Of a stretch of DNA of 13,745 nt, positions 1 through 8,138 are shown in pieces (within the stretch, counting starts at the first letter, position 1; every line of letters starts with the position of its first letter). Below the pieces are notes generated by a model. That model saw only the letters and a list, made by a program, of their open reading frames with translations, did no database searches and was not told the DNA's origin. The position numbers were made by a program, and so were the translations under genes. Origin of the DNA: Thermoflexibacter sp. (GTDB lineage Bacteria; Bacteroidota; Bacteroidia; Cytophagales; Thermoflexibacteraceae); assembly GCA_025455345.1 (NCBI GenBank), contig JALOMS010000042.1:1-13745 (forward strand), written 5' to 3'.

Positions 1-1188
1 TACCCAAGTCTGACTAAATTCCGAGCCAAGTTCAGTTTTTTTATTGGTAGCATCTGCATGAGATTCAAAATCTCCAATGACTACTCTATACATATTTTTG
101 GAAGACAAAAAAAGCAGTTTTGTATTTAAACCTTTGTCCGTCAAAGTTTTCCGTGCTTTTTCTGCTCCATTTTTTGAACTAAAACTACCATAAACCAAAT
201 AAAACTTACCAATGGTCAGATTTTCTTCTGTATCAGATTCGTTCACTTTGGGAGTTTCATTATTTACTGGAGTTTTCTCTTTTTCTGATTTTATTTCTTT
301 ATCAGTGCTGATTTCAGAAGGCTGATTATCTATTGGATTGATTTCCGAAGAGTTATCAGACGTATTATCGAGACTGTCTGATAGGTTAGTATTATTTTCT
401 TCAGTATTTTGATTGAGCGTATTCATATCTGCGCTTACCTCCTTCTCGCTACCAAAAAATGCCTTAAAGTTACGCATTGCTTCTGGTGAGGTAAAAAGAT
501 ACACTAAAAAAGTAAACAAAAATACAAGCGGAATGACCGCTAACCACCACATCAAATCTGATTTTCTTCCACCTTTGGCGGTACTGTCCACGTCTTTCTT
601 GATACTTGCTGTATTGGATTTGCCACCTTCTTGACGCTCTCTCAATACCTCTTGACGCAGTTGCTCTTCTTTTTCCAAGATTTCTTTGGGTGTAGCAGTT
701 GGTTTCTCCTCTGTTATGATTTTGTCCAAAGTTTTTACCTCTGGAATGGTTATTTTTTCTATTTCTTTTTCTACAAAAACAGTATCTATGGGTGGCAAAC
801 CGAAACTGTCTCCTAAAAAACTCTGATGATTGTCCTGTAATAAAACAATCTTGTTGTGGGCATCCTTGACCAATGTACCTATCTCTTTCATTTCATATTG
901 CCCATTGGCAATAATAGATTGTTGTACTTGCTCCACAAAAGCCAACAGTTTTTCATTAAAGTCGTAATAGCCAGTGTTTTCTCCTTTCATTACCACTTTC
1001 ATTAAGTCGTCATTTTTGTCTTCTTCACGAATATAAATACTGAAAGTCAGAGCTTTATGAGGCGGAATAATAGTATTCCCATCTGCACTCATTTTTGCAG
1101 GAGAAAACGAAGAGGTAAAAGTCCCCAAATTAGGAACTACGACTTTGTCTTGTGTAAGGAGGAGTTCTTTGATATATTTTTCTATCAT
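1..1188 (-). CDS. HU-CCDC81 and SPOR domain protein (3' end outside window)
   Basis: I read this gene directly from the minus strand: an ATG at 1188-1186 opens a frame that runs uninterrupted through 396 codons to the left edge, so the C-terminus is missing. Residues 1 to about 130 begin MIEKYIKELL and resemble the prokaryotic HU-CCDC81 domain pair found in Bacteroidota. A charged linker follows (about 140-205), then one membrane helix (about 211-235, MWWLAVIPLVFLF). After that comes a Ser/Asn/Glu-rich low-complexity stretch, and from about residue 325 a SPOR domain starting GKFYLVYGSF. SPOR domains bind peptidoglycan lacking stem peptides, often at division sites. The expected layout is a cytoplasmic HU-like domain tethered through the inner membrane to a periplasmic wall-binding domain. 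It lies 92 bp downstream of the beta-barrel gene on the same strand. The DNA-binding status of the HU-like part is not established here. The domain architecture is clear; the function is inferred. Confidence 0.88.
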   Translation of the reverse strand, partial: MIEKYIKELLLTQDKVVVPNLGTFTSSFSPAKMSADGNTIIPPHKALTFSIYIREEDKNDDLMKVVMKGENTGYYDFNEKLLAFVEQVQQSIIANGQYEMKEIGTLVKDAHNKIVLLQDNHQSFLGDSFGLPPIDTVFVEKEIEKITIPEVKTLDKIITEEKPTATPKEILEKEEQLRQEVLRERQEGGKSNTASIKKDVDSTAKGGRKSDLMWWLAVIPLVFLFTFLVYLFTSPEAMRNFKAFFGSEKEVSADMNTLNQNTEENNTNLSDSLDNTSDNSSEINPIDNQPSEISTDKEIKSEKEKTPVNNETPKVNESDTEENLTIGKFYLVYGSFSSKNGAEKARKTLTDKGLNTKLLFLSSKNMYRVVIGDFESHADATNKKTELGSEFSQTWV

Positions 1189-1280
1189 GGATAAAAAATA
1201 ATTCTTTTAAAATACAATTTTAGTAATTTTTGAGAAAGAAAAAAAATTTAATACTGAAAATCTGAAACATACAATTTTTT

Positions 1281-3008
1281 TTAGAAAGCAAATGTAATAC
1301 CAGCTATTACTTCTGCGGTTCTTACCTCGTAATTAAGATAACGTTGGTAGTTTTGAGCTAAGAGGTTATTCCCTTTGACAAAGGCAGACCATGTCGGCTT
1401 GAAATGATAGTCTATTTTAAGACTTAAATCTGTAATAGGCTGTAATTCAATAGTTTTATCTTTGCTAACATCAAAAGCTTGTATGCCAGCGAGATGAAAA
1501 AATGCTATGTCAAAGAATAACTTTTCTGAATAACGATAAGATGTGGTCAATGTATTCTTGAGTAGTGGACGATGCCATGCTTGCGGAAGATTGGGCAAAT
1601 CATATTTGTAAAATTCGGTTTTAAAACTTGTTTTTAATTTTTTATAGCTTAAAACTACTTCATTAAGCAAGTGTAAAACAGGGGTGCTTGCGGTTTCGTA
1701 TTGGACAACAAATTTAGACGGGGCATTGGCATCATTGACAAAAAAGTGTAAATTTTGATAATTCCCGTAGCTTATTTTTGCCTGCCAGTTAAATGAGGTA
1801 GCGAGTTGTGTTTGTACCCCAATAAAAGATTCCCATTGTTGGTTGGTATGTAATAAGGCAATATTTTGGTTTAGAAATGGATTTTCAGCTATAAAACTTC
1901 TTAACAATCTTTTCTGTGTGTTTCCTTCAATACCTGTAAATAGGTTTAATCTATTTTTCCAAATACTCCAAGAAAAGTAGAGTTTGGGATAGAGTCTCCA
2001 TGTTTTTTGATGTTGGAGTGTGTCATTTTGGAAAACAAACCTTCCGCCAATTTCCAGCCTTATTTTAGCATTATTTGCTTGGTATAACACCTCCGAAGAT
2101 AGCAGATTTCTTTGCAAGCGACCTCCAATATCTGTGCGGACTGACGAGGAGGCATCCGCCCTGAACAGCAATGATTGGAAGGAATTAAGGCGAGAGTTTA
2201 ATTGGGTTTGCACCTCTATTTCTTGCTCTCTTGCCTTATAGTGGTCAGCCCAATAATGATAACCAATGCCTACATTATAAGTATTGGTATTCATTGCGTG
2301 CTTATTTGTATAGTGGATTTGGGCGTTGATAATATTAAAATCCTGCCTAATTTGCTCTCTGGGCGGAGGCAAGGTAGCAAATGACTGATAACCATAAAAA
2401 TATAGGCGAGCAAGCTCGAAATCCATGCCCCCGTACAAGACCCTATTGCCTTTAAAAAACCTTTTGAAATTAAAGTTGGCTTCATGGCGAGTATTACCAG
2501 AGTTTTGTCTGTCTATCACACCTATGCGCGACTGAAGATGACGCAAATGAAGTCCGTAGCTATATATCTCATTGCGGCGAGTATTAAAGAATGCCTCAGC
2601 ATAAGAGGTAAAATAATTACCAACTCCAGCTTTGATATAATTGCCGTATAACTTTTTTTGTGGAACTTTGTCAATCCTCAATGGTCTTACGTCAAATTGT
2701 AGAGGAAACTTATGCGTAATTTTTTGAAACCTATAAGTATAGTCCATGCGTCTGGGAGGCGGGTCTATCAAAGACATTAAAGAAGTCGGTTTCTGGTAGC
2801 GGTAATAATCTATCCAATAAGTCTTGTCTATGGGCGAAGATGAAGGAGTCTGTGCTACTGATGTCAAGGGAAACAATAAGAATGCGAAAAGTATATATAC
2901 TTGATAATAAAGCAGTTTGGCAGATGTTTGATGGAAAAGTAATCGTTTGCTTATCCAACGAGCCAAAAGCCTATATAAATAGGGAAATATAATTTTGAAA
3001 AATTGCAT
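1281..3008 (-). CDS. Outer-membrane beta-barrel protein, TonB-receptor-like without plug
   Basis: The product is a predicted outer-membrane beta-barrel protein. It has a hydrophobic signal (YILFAFLLFPLTSVAQ, likely cut before Gln), then a Pro/Arg-rich stretch. Next is a barrel-like region rich in alternating aromatic residues, with strand-like repeats such as GNYIKAGVGNYFTSYAEAFF. The last strand ends in Phe (EVIAGITFAF), as is usual for barrel assembly. The family resembles the plug-less TonB-dependent-receptor-like proteins of Bacteroidota; no N-terminal plug domain is visible. The start is uncertain. The open frame extends to an ATG at 3122, which adds a second, lipoprotein-like hydrophobic segment. 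I prefer the ATG at 3008 (575 residues), though it still leaves a long basic region before the signal. A TTG at about 2966 would give a more usual signal length. It is probably transcribed toward the HU/SPOR gene. Substrate unknown. Confidence 0.75.
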   Translation of the reverse strand: MQFFKIIFPYLYRLLARWISKRLLFHQTSAKLLYYQVYILFAFLLFPLTSVAQTPSSSPIDKTYWIDYYRYQKPTSLMSLIDPPPRRMDYTYRFQKITHKFPLQFDVRPLRIDKVPQKKLYGNYIKAGVGNYFTSYAEAFFNTRRNEIYSYGLHLRHLQSRIGVIDRQNSGNTRHEANFNFKRFFKGNRVLYGGMDFELARLYFYGYQSFATLPPPREQIRQDFNIINAQIHYTNKHAMNTNTYNVGIGYHYWADHYKAREQEIEVQTQLNSRLNSFQSLLFRADASSSVRTDIGGRLQRNLLSSEVLYQANNAKIRLEIGGRFVFQNDTLQHQKTWRLYPKLYFSWSIWKNRLNLFTGIEGNTQKRLLRSFIAENPFLNQNIALLHTNQQWESFIGVQTQLATSFNWQAKISYGNYQNLHFFVNDANAPSKFVVQYETASTPVLHLLNEVVLSYKKLKTSFKTEFYKYDLPNLPQAWHRPLLKNTLTTSYRYSEKLFFDIAFFHLAGIQAFDVSKDKTIELQPITDLSLKIDYHFKPTWSAFVKGNNLLAQNYQRYLNYEVRTAEVIAGITFAF

Positions 3009-3209
3009 ACGGGGTAAAAAATATAAGTTGCTTCTTAACGGCTTGCAAGATAAAAAGAAAATTAGCAGTAAAACAAGGAAAAAACAAGGATTTATGAATT
3101 TCAGATAATATAGAGTTACCATCTCTCTGATTTTGCAATTAAAAGAAAATTTTGGGAAATCAAACTTTAAGTTAATAAATTAACCATTTGTTTATCAATT
3201 ATTTATAAT

Positions 3210-4223
3210 ATGAATAAAATATATTTTCATTTGATTTCGTTTCTTCTATTATTCTTTTTGTTATACGCTTGTGGAACTTCTCAGGAGCAATTGGAACAGT
3301 TGCCCGACTTGTCCAATATTAATTTCAAATTAAAGATTCATCGTTTAGATAAAGAAATACCTCATTTTAATAATTATGAAGAGGCATATGCTTTTGTTAA
3401 GCAATATCCCGATTTTGCCAATCGCTATCTTCCTTTTCCCGATTCTATCCAAGCCAATGAGCTATATCGCCTTTCGCAAAGCCCTTACATAGATACTCTG
3501 TCCGCAGAAGTAAAGGCTCATTTTGGAGAAATGCAAGATATTCATAATCAATTAGAAACAGCACTCAAAGTGGTCAAGTATTACTACCCAGACTTCAAGA
3601 TTCCCCAAGTATATACGTTGATAACAGGATTTGCGAATGACTTATATGTAGATAGTACGATGATTGTCATAGGATTAGACTATTTTTTAGGTAAGAATAC
3701 TCGCTATTCCATTCGCAATCATCGCGGCGAACGCCTACCAGAATATATGACAGACCGCTATCAAAAAAATTATATCGTGCCTTCTGTCATGTTGCTCCTT
3801 GCCCAACAGTTTAATGAAAAAGACGAGATGGACAAAACCTTATTGGCAGAAATGATAGCATGGGGCAAAACATACGAATTTGCTAAAATGACTATTCCTG
3901 ATGTTCCTGACTCTGTGATTATTAGCTATACCAGTGAGGGCATACAGAAATCCTTTGACAATCAAGACCTACTCTGGGCGCATTTTGTAGAGAAAAACCT
4001 ATTTTTTGAGAAAAGTTTTGCCGTATTGAACAGATATACAGGAGAAAGACCTTTTACAAGCGAAATTGGAGATGACTGCCCAGGACGTATTGGGCGTTGG
4101 GTAGGATGGCAGATAGTCAGAAGTTATCTAAAAAATAACCCAAGCATAGACTTACCCAAACTGATGGTAGAAAAAAACGCACCGTCTATTTTCCAAAAAT
4201 CTAAATATAGACCCATGCAATAA
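3210..4223 (+). CDS. gldB: Gliding motility lipoprotein GldB
   Basis: This is a 337-residue lipoprotein. Its signal peptide has a run of Leu/Phe and a lipobox ending LLYAC, so Cys21 should be lipidated. The body matches what I know of the GldB family: the N-terminal DxxxINFKLKIHRLDKE segment, a central YYPDFKIPQVYTLITGF block, the YIVPSVMLLLAQQF helix, and the C-terminal hallmark PGRIGRWVGWQIVRSYLKN from residue 291. GldB is needed for gliding in Flavobacterium johnsoniae but also occurs in non-gliding Bacteroidota, so motility cannot be concluded from it alone. gldC, which often follows gldB, is not adjacent; the next gene is a CHASE2 protein 183 bp away. The gene diverges from the beta-barrel gene. 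No clear Shine-Dalgarno sequence precedes the ATG. Confidence 0.88.
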   Translation: MNKIYFHLISFLLLFFLLYACGTSQEQLEQLPDLSNINFKLKIHRLDKEIPHFNNYEEAYAFVKQYPDFANRYLPFPDSIQANELYRLSQSPYIDTLSAEVKAHFGEMQDIHNQLETALKVVKYYYPDFKIPQVYTLITGFANDLYVDSTMIVIGLDYFLGKNTRYSIRNHRGERLPEYMTDRYQKNYIVPSVMLLLAQQFNEKDEMDKTLLAEMIAWGKTYEFAKMTIPDVPDSVIISYTSEGIQKSFDNQDLLWAHFVEKNLFFEKSFAVLNRYTGERPFTSEIGDDCPGRIGRWVGWQIVRSYLKNNPSIDLPKLMVEKNAPSIFQKSKYRPMQ

Positions 4224-4231
4224 AATTTTTC

Positions 4232-4256
4232 AAAACTTTCTTATGGTGAGTTTTTT
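4232..4256 (+). terminator. Weak intrinsic terminator after gldB
   Basis: AAAACT (4232-4237) can pair with AGTTTT (4249-4254), extended by one U-G pair, around a long loop. The 3' arm runs into a T-tract of six. It lies just past the gldB stop. The stem is short and AT-rich, so this is a tentative call. Confidence 0.3.
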
Positions 4257-4282
4257 GTTTAATATTAATTTTATTAACTTTA
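4254..4282 (+). promoter_or_regulatory. Possible Bacteroidota-type promoter for the CHASE2 gene
   Basis: TTTG at 4254-4257 and TAACTTTA at 4275-4282 are separated by 17 bp. This resembles the Bacteroidota TTTG / TAnnTTTG pair, but the last base of the -7 box is A instead of G. It would give a leader of about 115 bases before the ATG at 4407. It overlaps the weak gldB terminator. Based on pattern only. Confidence 0.3.
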
Positions 4283-4406
4283 AGCCCTAAAATTATACAT
4301 TTATCAGTGAGTTTATCTTACACAACAAGTGTTCCTTAACAAATGATATATTTAATCAAACTTTATGTAACATTCTAAAGAAACTAAACCTCATTGCGTT
4401 TATCAG

Positions 4407-5651
4407 ATGAAAAAAATATTTTTTAATATCAATAATATATTTGCGACTATCTTTGTATTCGCTACTATGTGGGGACTGGGGCAGATAGCTTTTAGTTTGG
4501 ACTTTTTGAATGCGATAGGAGAGGTAATGGAGGATTATAACACCACTGATTTAGCCTTCTCGAAATTCAAAGCCCCAGAAACAAAATCAGATACAAATAT
4601 TGTCGTAGTGAATTTTGGTAATCTTTCGCGCGCTGAGGTAGCCCAACAAATCAATATTCTTAATCTGTACGACCCTGCTGTGATTGGGATAGACGCAGAG
4701 TACGCAGGAGATAAAGACCCTTTCGAAGATTCACTTTTATCCTACGCCTTTGCCAATACTAAAAACTTAGTGCTTTGGAGTAAGGTTACTGACGGCAGAC
4801 CAGACCCCGAAGACGAGAATCACGTACTTTGGGATACATTGCGGTTGGTAAATACTAAATTTGCCAAATTAGCAAACCATGGCTATACCAATGCACTAAC
4901 AGATGGCGAAAGCAAGTTTGAAACTTGGAGAGAAACCTCTTCGGTCGAGTACCTAACAGACGGGCGTAAAGAATACAGCTTTGCTACTAAGATAGTGCAA
5001 AAATTTGACTCTGCTTTAGCCCAAAAGTTTATAGATAGAAATCGCGATTACAAAATTGAAATCATAGATTTTAGAGGTAATCTGGACAAATTCACCAAGT
5101 TAGACATTAATGATGTGCTGGACACTAATTTTGTCCCTGAAACGATTAGAGGGAAAATAGTCTTGTTGGGCTACTTGGGCAGTGAATACACCTCAAGCAC
5201 TTGGGATGATGACAAATATTATTCTCCCTTGAATGAGAAACCAGTAGGTAGAGTTCCCCCTGATATGTATGGAGTGGTAGTCCATGCCAATATTATTTCT
5301 ATGATTTTGAATCAGACTTATATCAATACCCTGCCCGAATGGCTCACTTGGTTAATTGCTATATTTTTCTGTTATATCAATGTTGCTCTTTTTGGATGGT
5401 TGAGCAAGCACGAAGTATGGGGACCTTGGTATGGAGTAGTTTCTAAAGTAATACAGTTATTAGAGCTAATTGGGTTGGTCTATATTATGCTCTACTTTTT
5501 TATTAATGAAAATATCAAATTGGACTTGACACTTACTTTTATCGTCATTGCTTTAGCGGGCGAATTGATAGAAATTTATGAGGTAATGGTACAAAATTTG
5601 TCCAAAAAATTTGGAAAGAAACCAGTATTGGTAAAGGAGCATGATATTTGA
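4407..5651 (+). CDS. CHASE2 domain membrane protein without output domain
   Basis: This 414-residue protein has one N-terminal membrane helix (about 9-31) and a long extracytoplasmic region (about 55-300) with CHASE2 features. These include the NIVVVNFGNLSRAEVAQQI segment, the PAVIGIDAEYAGDKDP block, the RGKIVLLGYLG strand, and the MYGVVVHANIISMIL motif just before the membrane. Three C-terminal helices follow (about 312-332, 344-366, 372-395), then a short basic tail. CHASE2 is an extracellular sensory domain normally joined to kinase, cyclase or GGDEF outputs. Here the protein ends about 20 residues after the last helix, so any signal must pass to a partner. The next gene, 191 bp on by my preferred start, encodes a secreted FecR-like protein and may be functionally linked. 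The ligand is unknown. Confidence 0.85.
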   Translation: MKKIFFNINNIFATIFVFATMWGLGQIAFSLDFLNAIGEVMEDYNTTDLAFSKFKAPETKSDTNIVVVNFGNLSRAEVAQQINILNLYDPAVIGIDAEYAGDKDPFEDSLLSYAFANTKNLVLWSKVTDGRPDPEDENHVLWDTLRLVNTKFAKLANHGYTNALTDGESKFETWRETSSVEYLTDGRKEYSFATKIVQKFDSALAQKFIDRNRDYKIEIIDFRGNLDKFTKLDINDVLDTNFVPETIRGKIVLLGYLGSEYTSSTWDDDKYYSPLNEKPVGRVPPDMYGVVVHANIISMILNQTYINTLPEWLTWLIAIFFCYINVALFGWLSKHEVWGPWYGVVSKVIQLLELIGLVYIMLYFFINENIKLDLTLTFIVIALAGELIEIYEVMVQNLSKKFGKKPVLVKEHDI

Positions 5652-5842
5652 GTAATATAACATTAGCGAGATTTTTTTGTAATATTCAAAGAATATGTGA
5701 GTTAGCTTTTGATTTGTGAATCTAAAATACAAAAAAAACGTTCATAATATCAAAACCCGCTTCACCTTTCTTCCGTTAATAGCTTATAATTTACAAATTT
5801 GAAATGAAAAAATTTAAAATATTTATTTTAATCCCTACAAAC

Positions 5843-6799
5843 ATGAAAATTAGATTTTTTGCTTATTGTGCGTTATTTTTCTTGCTGATTGGAAGTGTGT
5901 CTGCACAAGATTATGCTTTTAAAGTATTGGGTAGCAAAGGGCATAACGTTGTAATTGGTGGAGCTACTCTCAAAGTGGGTGCTAAATTGTTGGCAACTCA
6001 AAGTATAGAAGTGGGAGAAGGCTCTTATTTAGGTTTGGCTCATAACAGTGGGAAAACCATAGAATTGACTAAAAAAGGGACTTATAAAGTTCAAGACTTG
6101 GTAGGTCAGGTAAACTCTTCAGGAAGTTTAGCAAGTAATTATGCAAAATTCGTCATAGATGAGCTTACAGAGGCAGGAAGCGATGGTATAGCGGCAAAAA
6201 ACCGTTTTAATCACATGAATAAAACTGGGTCTGTTACTCGTAGTTTGGGTTCTGTAGTACCTATGCTTTCTTCGGATAACGATAATAATAAAATTTATGG
6301 CAATGTAATGACCTTAAAATGGTATTTGAAAGAAGGCTCTTTTCCTAAAGAAAATGTAGATAGATACAAAGTCCAAGTAAGTAACTTGAGTGATGATGTT
6401 TTATTAGTTCAGGAAGTAAAAGAAGAATTCTTAAAAATAGACCTTGCTCAAGGCAAATTGTTTTCAGAGCCAATATTGATTTTCCGTGTATTTGCCTTAG
6501 ATAAAAATGGAAAAGATTTGGACAATGTGCCTTCGATAGATGGAATTGCAGTAAGAAGACTCGAACAAAACGAAAGCTCTCAGATTGAAATAGAACTAAG
6601 TGCTATCAATAAGGAAAGTCAAGGTGCTTTGGCGAAGTTGATTGAAGCTCGCTTGTTTGAGGAGAAAGCCTTGTATGCTGATGCTATTCATGCTTTCGAA
6701 GAGGCTGTCAAATTATCTGGTGGAACAGAACAGTTCAAAAAAATGTATCAGTTTTTCTTAGAACGTAATGGTTTTACACCTGAAACATCTGAAAAATAA
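5843..6799 (+). CDS. Secreted protein with FecR-like N-terminal domain
   Basis: This is a secreted protein of 318 residues from the start chosen here. I chose the ATG at 5843 because it begins a compact signal peptide (MKIRFFAYCALFFLLIGSVSA, cut before Gln22). An in-frame ATG at 5804 would add 13 residues. The first mature domain (about 24-90) has the FecR pattern: a strand, GGATLKVGAKL, an SIEVGEGSYLGL step, then KTIELTKKGTYKV. Such domains are found in anti-sigma regulators and in secreted proteins paired with CHASE2 sensors. The middle is strand-rich (about 150-250). The C-terminus has one TPR-like helix pair (ALYADAIHAFEEAVKLSGG). It follows the CHASE2 gene on the same strand and is closed by a strong terminator. 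A role as the periplasmic partner of that sensor is inference. Confidence 0.7.
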   Translation: MKIRFFAYCALFFLLIGSVSAQDYAFKVLGSKGHNVVIGGATLKVGAKLLATQSIEVGEGSYLGLAHNSGKTIELTKKGTYKVQDLVGQVNSSGSLASNYAKFVIDELTEAGSDGIAAKNRFNHMNKTGSVTRSLGSVVPMLSSDNDNNKIYGNVMTLKWYLKEGSFPKENVDRYKVQVSNLSDDVLLVQEVKEEFLKIDLAQGKLFSEPILIFRVFALDKNGKDLDNVPSIDGIAVRRLEQNESSQIEIELSAINKESQGALAKLIEARLFEEKALYADAIHAFEEAVKLSGGTEQFKKMYQFFLERNGFTPETSEK

Positions 6800-6833
6800 T
6801 TAATCGGAATAGACTGATTTAATCTTATATCAT

Positions 6834-6873
6834 AAGCTAATTTCTTTTTAAAATAAGAAATTAGCTTTTTTTT
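6834..6873 (+). terminator. Strong intrinsic terminator after the FecR-like gene
   Basis: A perfect 13-bp stem forms between AAGCTAATTTCTT (6834-6846) and AAGAAATTAGCTT (6855-6867) with an 8-base loop, followed by T's to 6873. It stands 34 bp after the stop codon. Its T-tract ends only 21 bp before the next ATG, so it may act as an attenuator for the downstream glucanase. Confidence 0.85.
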
Positions 6874-6894
6874 ATTAAATCCAATTTATGCAAA

Positions 6895-7725
6895 ATGAAA
6901 AAGACAATTAATTTATGCATCTGCTTATTTGTCTTACTTTCTTGTAAGCAAAATCAGGTAAAAGTAGCTTCTGTAAATACTACTAATGTGCCTATGGTTG
7001 TTTCTCCCAAAGAAAGAAAATTGGTATGGTTTGATGAGTTTGACTATACAGGACTTCCCGATACAAAGAAATGGAACTATGACGTAGGGGGGCATGGCTG
7101 GGGGAATCAAGAAAAACAATACTATACAAAAGAACGAGAGCAAAACGCAAGGGTAGAAAATGGAAATCTAATCATTGAGGCGCACAAGGAAGATTATATG
7201 GGTAGTAAATATACCTCTGCGCGATTGATTACCAAAGGCAAGGGTGATTGGACGTATGGGCGTATAGAGGTACGAGCCAAACTCCCCAAAGGCGTAGGCA
7301 CTTGGCCTGCTATTTGGATGCTCGCTTCTACGACTCCTCTGAAATGGCCTGATGATGGAGAAATCGATATTATGGAACACGTTGGTTTTGACCCTAATGT
7401 CATTCATGGTACGGTACACACCAAATCTTTTAATCATTCTATTGGTACACAAAAAGGTGCAAATATCAACATTGGTGATTCGCAAGAGGCTTTTCATGTT
7501 TACGCTATTGAGTGGAATGCCTATCGCATAGAATGGTTTGTAGATGATAAGAAGTATTTTAGTTTTGAGAACAACAATGGAGGCAAAGATGCTTATCCTT
7601 TTACCTATAATTTTCACTTATTATTAAATATAGCAATTGGTGGGACTTGGGGCGGACAAAAAGGCATAGATGACAATATCTTCCCCCAACGCTTTGAGAT
7701 AGATTATGTGAGGGTATATCAATAG
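6895..7725 (+). CDS. GH16 family beta-glucanase (laminarinase-like) lipoprotein
   Basis: The product is a 276-residue glycoside hydrolase family 16 enzyme. GH16 enzymes cleave beta-1,3 or mixed-linked beta-1,3/1,4-glucans with retention of configuration. The catalytic motif GEIDIMEH is intact: Glu156 (nucleophile), Asp158 and Glu161 (acid/base). Other family landmarks are LVWFDEFDY at 43-51, WNYDVGGHGWGNQEKQYYT near 60, the GRIEVRAKLPKG strand, GTWPAIWML, and the final LLNIAIGGTWGG and FEIDYVRVYQ segments. These match laminarinase-type members. The signal ends LLSC, so Cys17 is probably lipidated. Residues after Cys are KQNQ, not the acidic surface-export signal described for some Bacteroidota, so localisation is unsure. 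It has no carbohydrate-binding module. The start is fixed by the signal peptide and lies just behind a terminator hairpin. No SusCD pair is nearby. Confidence 0.93.
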   Translation: MKKTINLCICLFVLLSCKQNQVKVASVNTTNVPMVVSPKERKLVWFDEFDYTGLPDTKKWNYDVGGHGWGNQEKQYYTKEREQNARVENGNLIIEAHKEDYMGSKYTSARLITKGKGDWTYGRIEVRAKLPKGVGTWPAIWMLASTTPLKWPDDGEIDIMEHVGFDPNVIHGTVHTKSFNHSIGTQKGANINIGDSQEAFHVYAIEWNAYRIEWFVDDKKYFSFENNNGGKDAYPFTYNFHLLLNIAIGGTWGGQKGIDDNIFPQRFEIDYVRVYQ

Positions 7726-7741
7726 ATAGCAATCTATGGAT

Positions 7742-8137
7742 TTATATTTTGTAAGCGATTAGATTCATTTCTAAGCCTGTTTCTTCTATATAATCTTCTG
7801 CCTCGACCTTCATTTCATCATAATCAGGGTCGGGGTAGTACCAATTCACCGTAACACTCAACCCTACTTGCGACTGATAAATCCTCAATACACGCAGTAA
7901 ATCCAAAATAGCTCGCGAAGAGCTGGTGTTAAAATAAGTGAGTTTGATATTCATCTCCATTTTTTTCCCTTGTTCTGCAAAATACCTATGAATCCAAGTG
8001 ATGAGTTTGTCATAAAACAGAAAAGAATCTTCCAGATAAGATTCACCTGAAATCTCACAAAAACCTGTTACTGCCGAAAAATTGACAGAAGGTATAAAAA
8101 ATGTACTAAGTTGTCCTTCTATTTCTAAGTTTTCCAT
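7742..8137 (-). CDS. siaC: SiaC-like regulatory phosphoprotein (DUF1987)
   Basis: This 131-residue protein matches the SiaC/DUF1987 family. It begins MENLEIEG, has the TPSVNF-like segment IPSVNFSAVTG, then EISGESYLEDSFLFYDKLITWI, and the hallmark LTYFNTSSSRAILDLL followed by VTVNWYYPD. In Pseudomonas aeruginosa SiaC is phosphorylated on a Thr in the NTSS motif by the kinase SiaB and dephosphorylated by SiaA. The unphosphorylated form activates the diguanylate cyclase SiaD. The matching residue here is Thr71. I chose the ATG at 8137 over the ATG at 8170 because family members start at MENL and the longer form would overlap the upstream gene. The upstream reductase stop is one base away (TAA-T-ATG), so translation is probably coupled. 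No siaA, siaB or siaD homologue is in the window, so the partners are unknown. Confidence 0.85.
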   Translation of the reverse strand: MENLEIEGQLSTFFIPSVNFSAVTGFCEISGESYLEDSFLFYDKLITWIHRYFAEQGKKMEMNIKLTYFNTSSSRAILDLLRVLRIYQSQVGLSVTVNWYYPDPDYDEMKVEAEDYIEETGLEMNLIAYKI

Positions 8138-8138
8138 A

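Noticed and set aside
413..816. Two plus-strand open frames of 73 and 61 codons
   Set aside because: They lie antisense to the HU/SPOR gene, whose domains are recognisable, and have low-complexity Phe/Leu-rich translations without any motif.
5668..5698. Inverted repeat ATATTC/GAATAT and a nearby T-run after the CHASE2 gene
   Set aside because: The T-run precedes the short stem on the plus strand, so it does not form a terminator for the CHASE2 gene, and the stem is only six pairs.
7168..7617. Minus-strand open frame of 149 codons
   Set aside because: It is fully antisense to the GH16 catalytic core, has no recognisable domain, and its length follows from the codon pattern of the sense gene.
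7722..7737. Small hairpin ATAGAT/ATCTAT between GH16 and siaC stops
   Set aside because: Only six AT-rich pairs and no clean T-tract on either side; too weak to call a bidirectional terminator.
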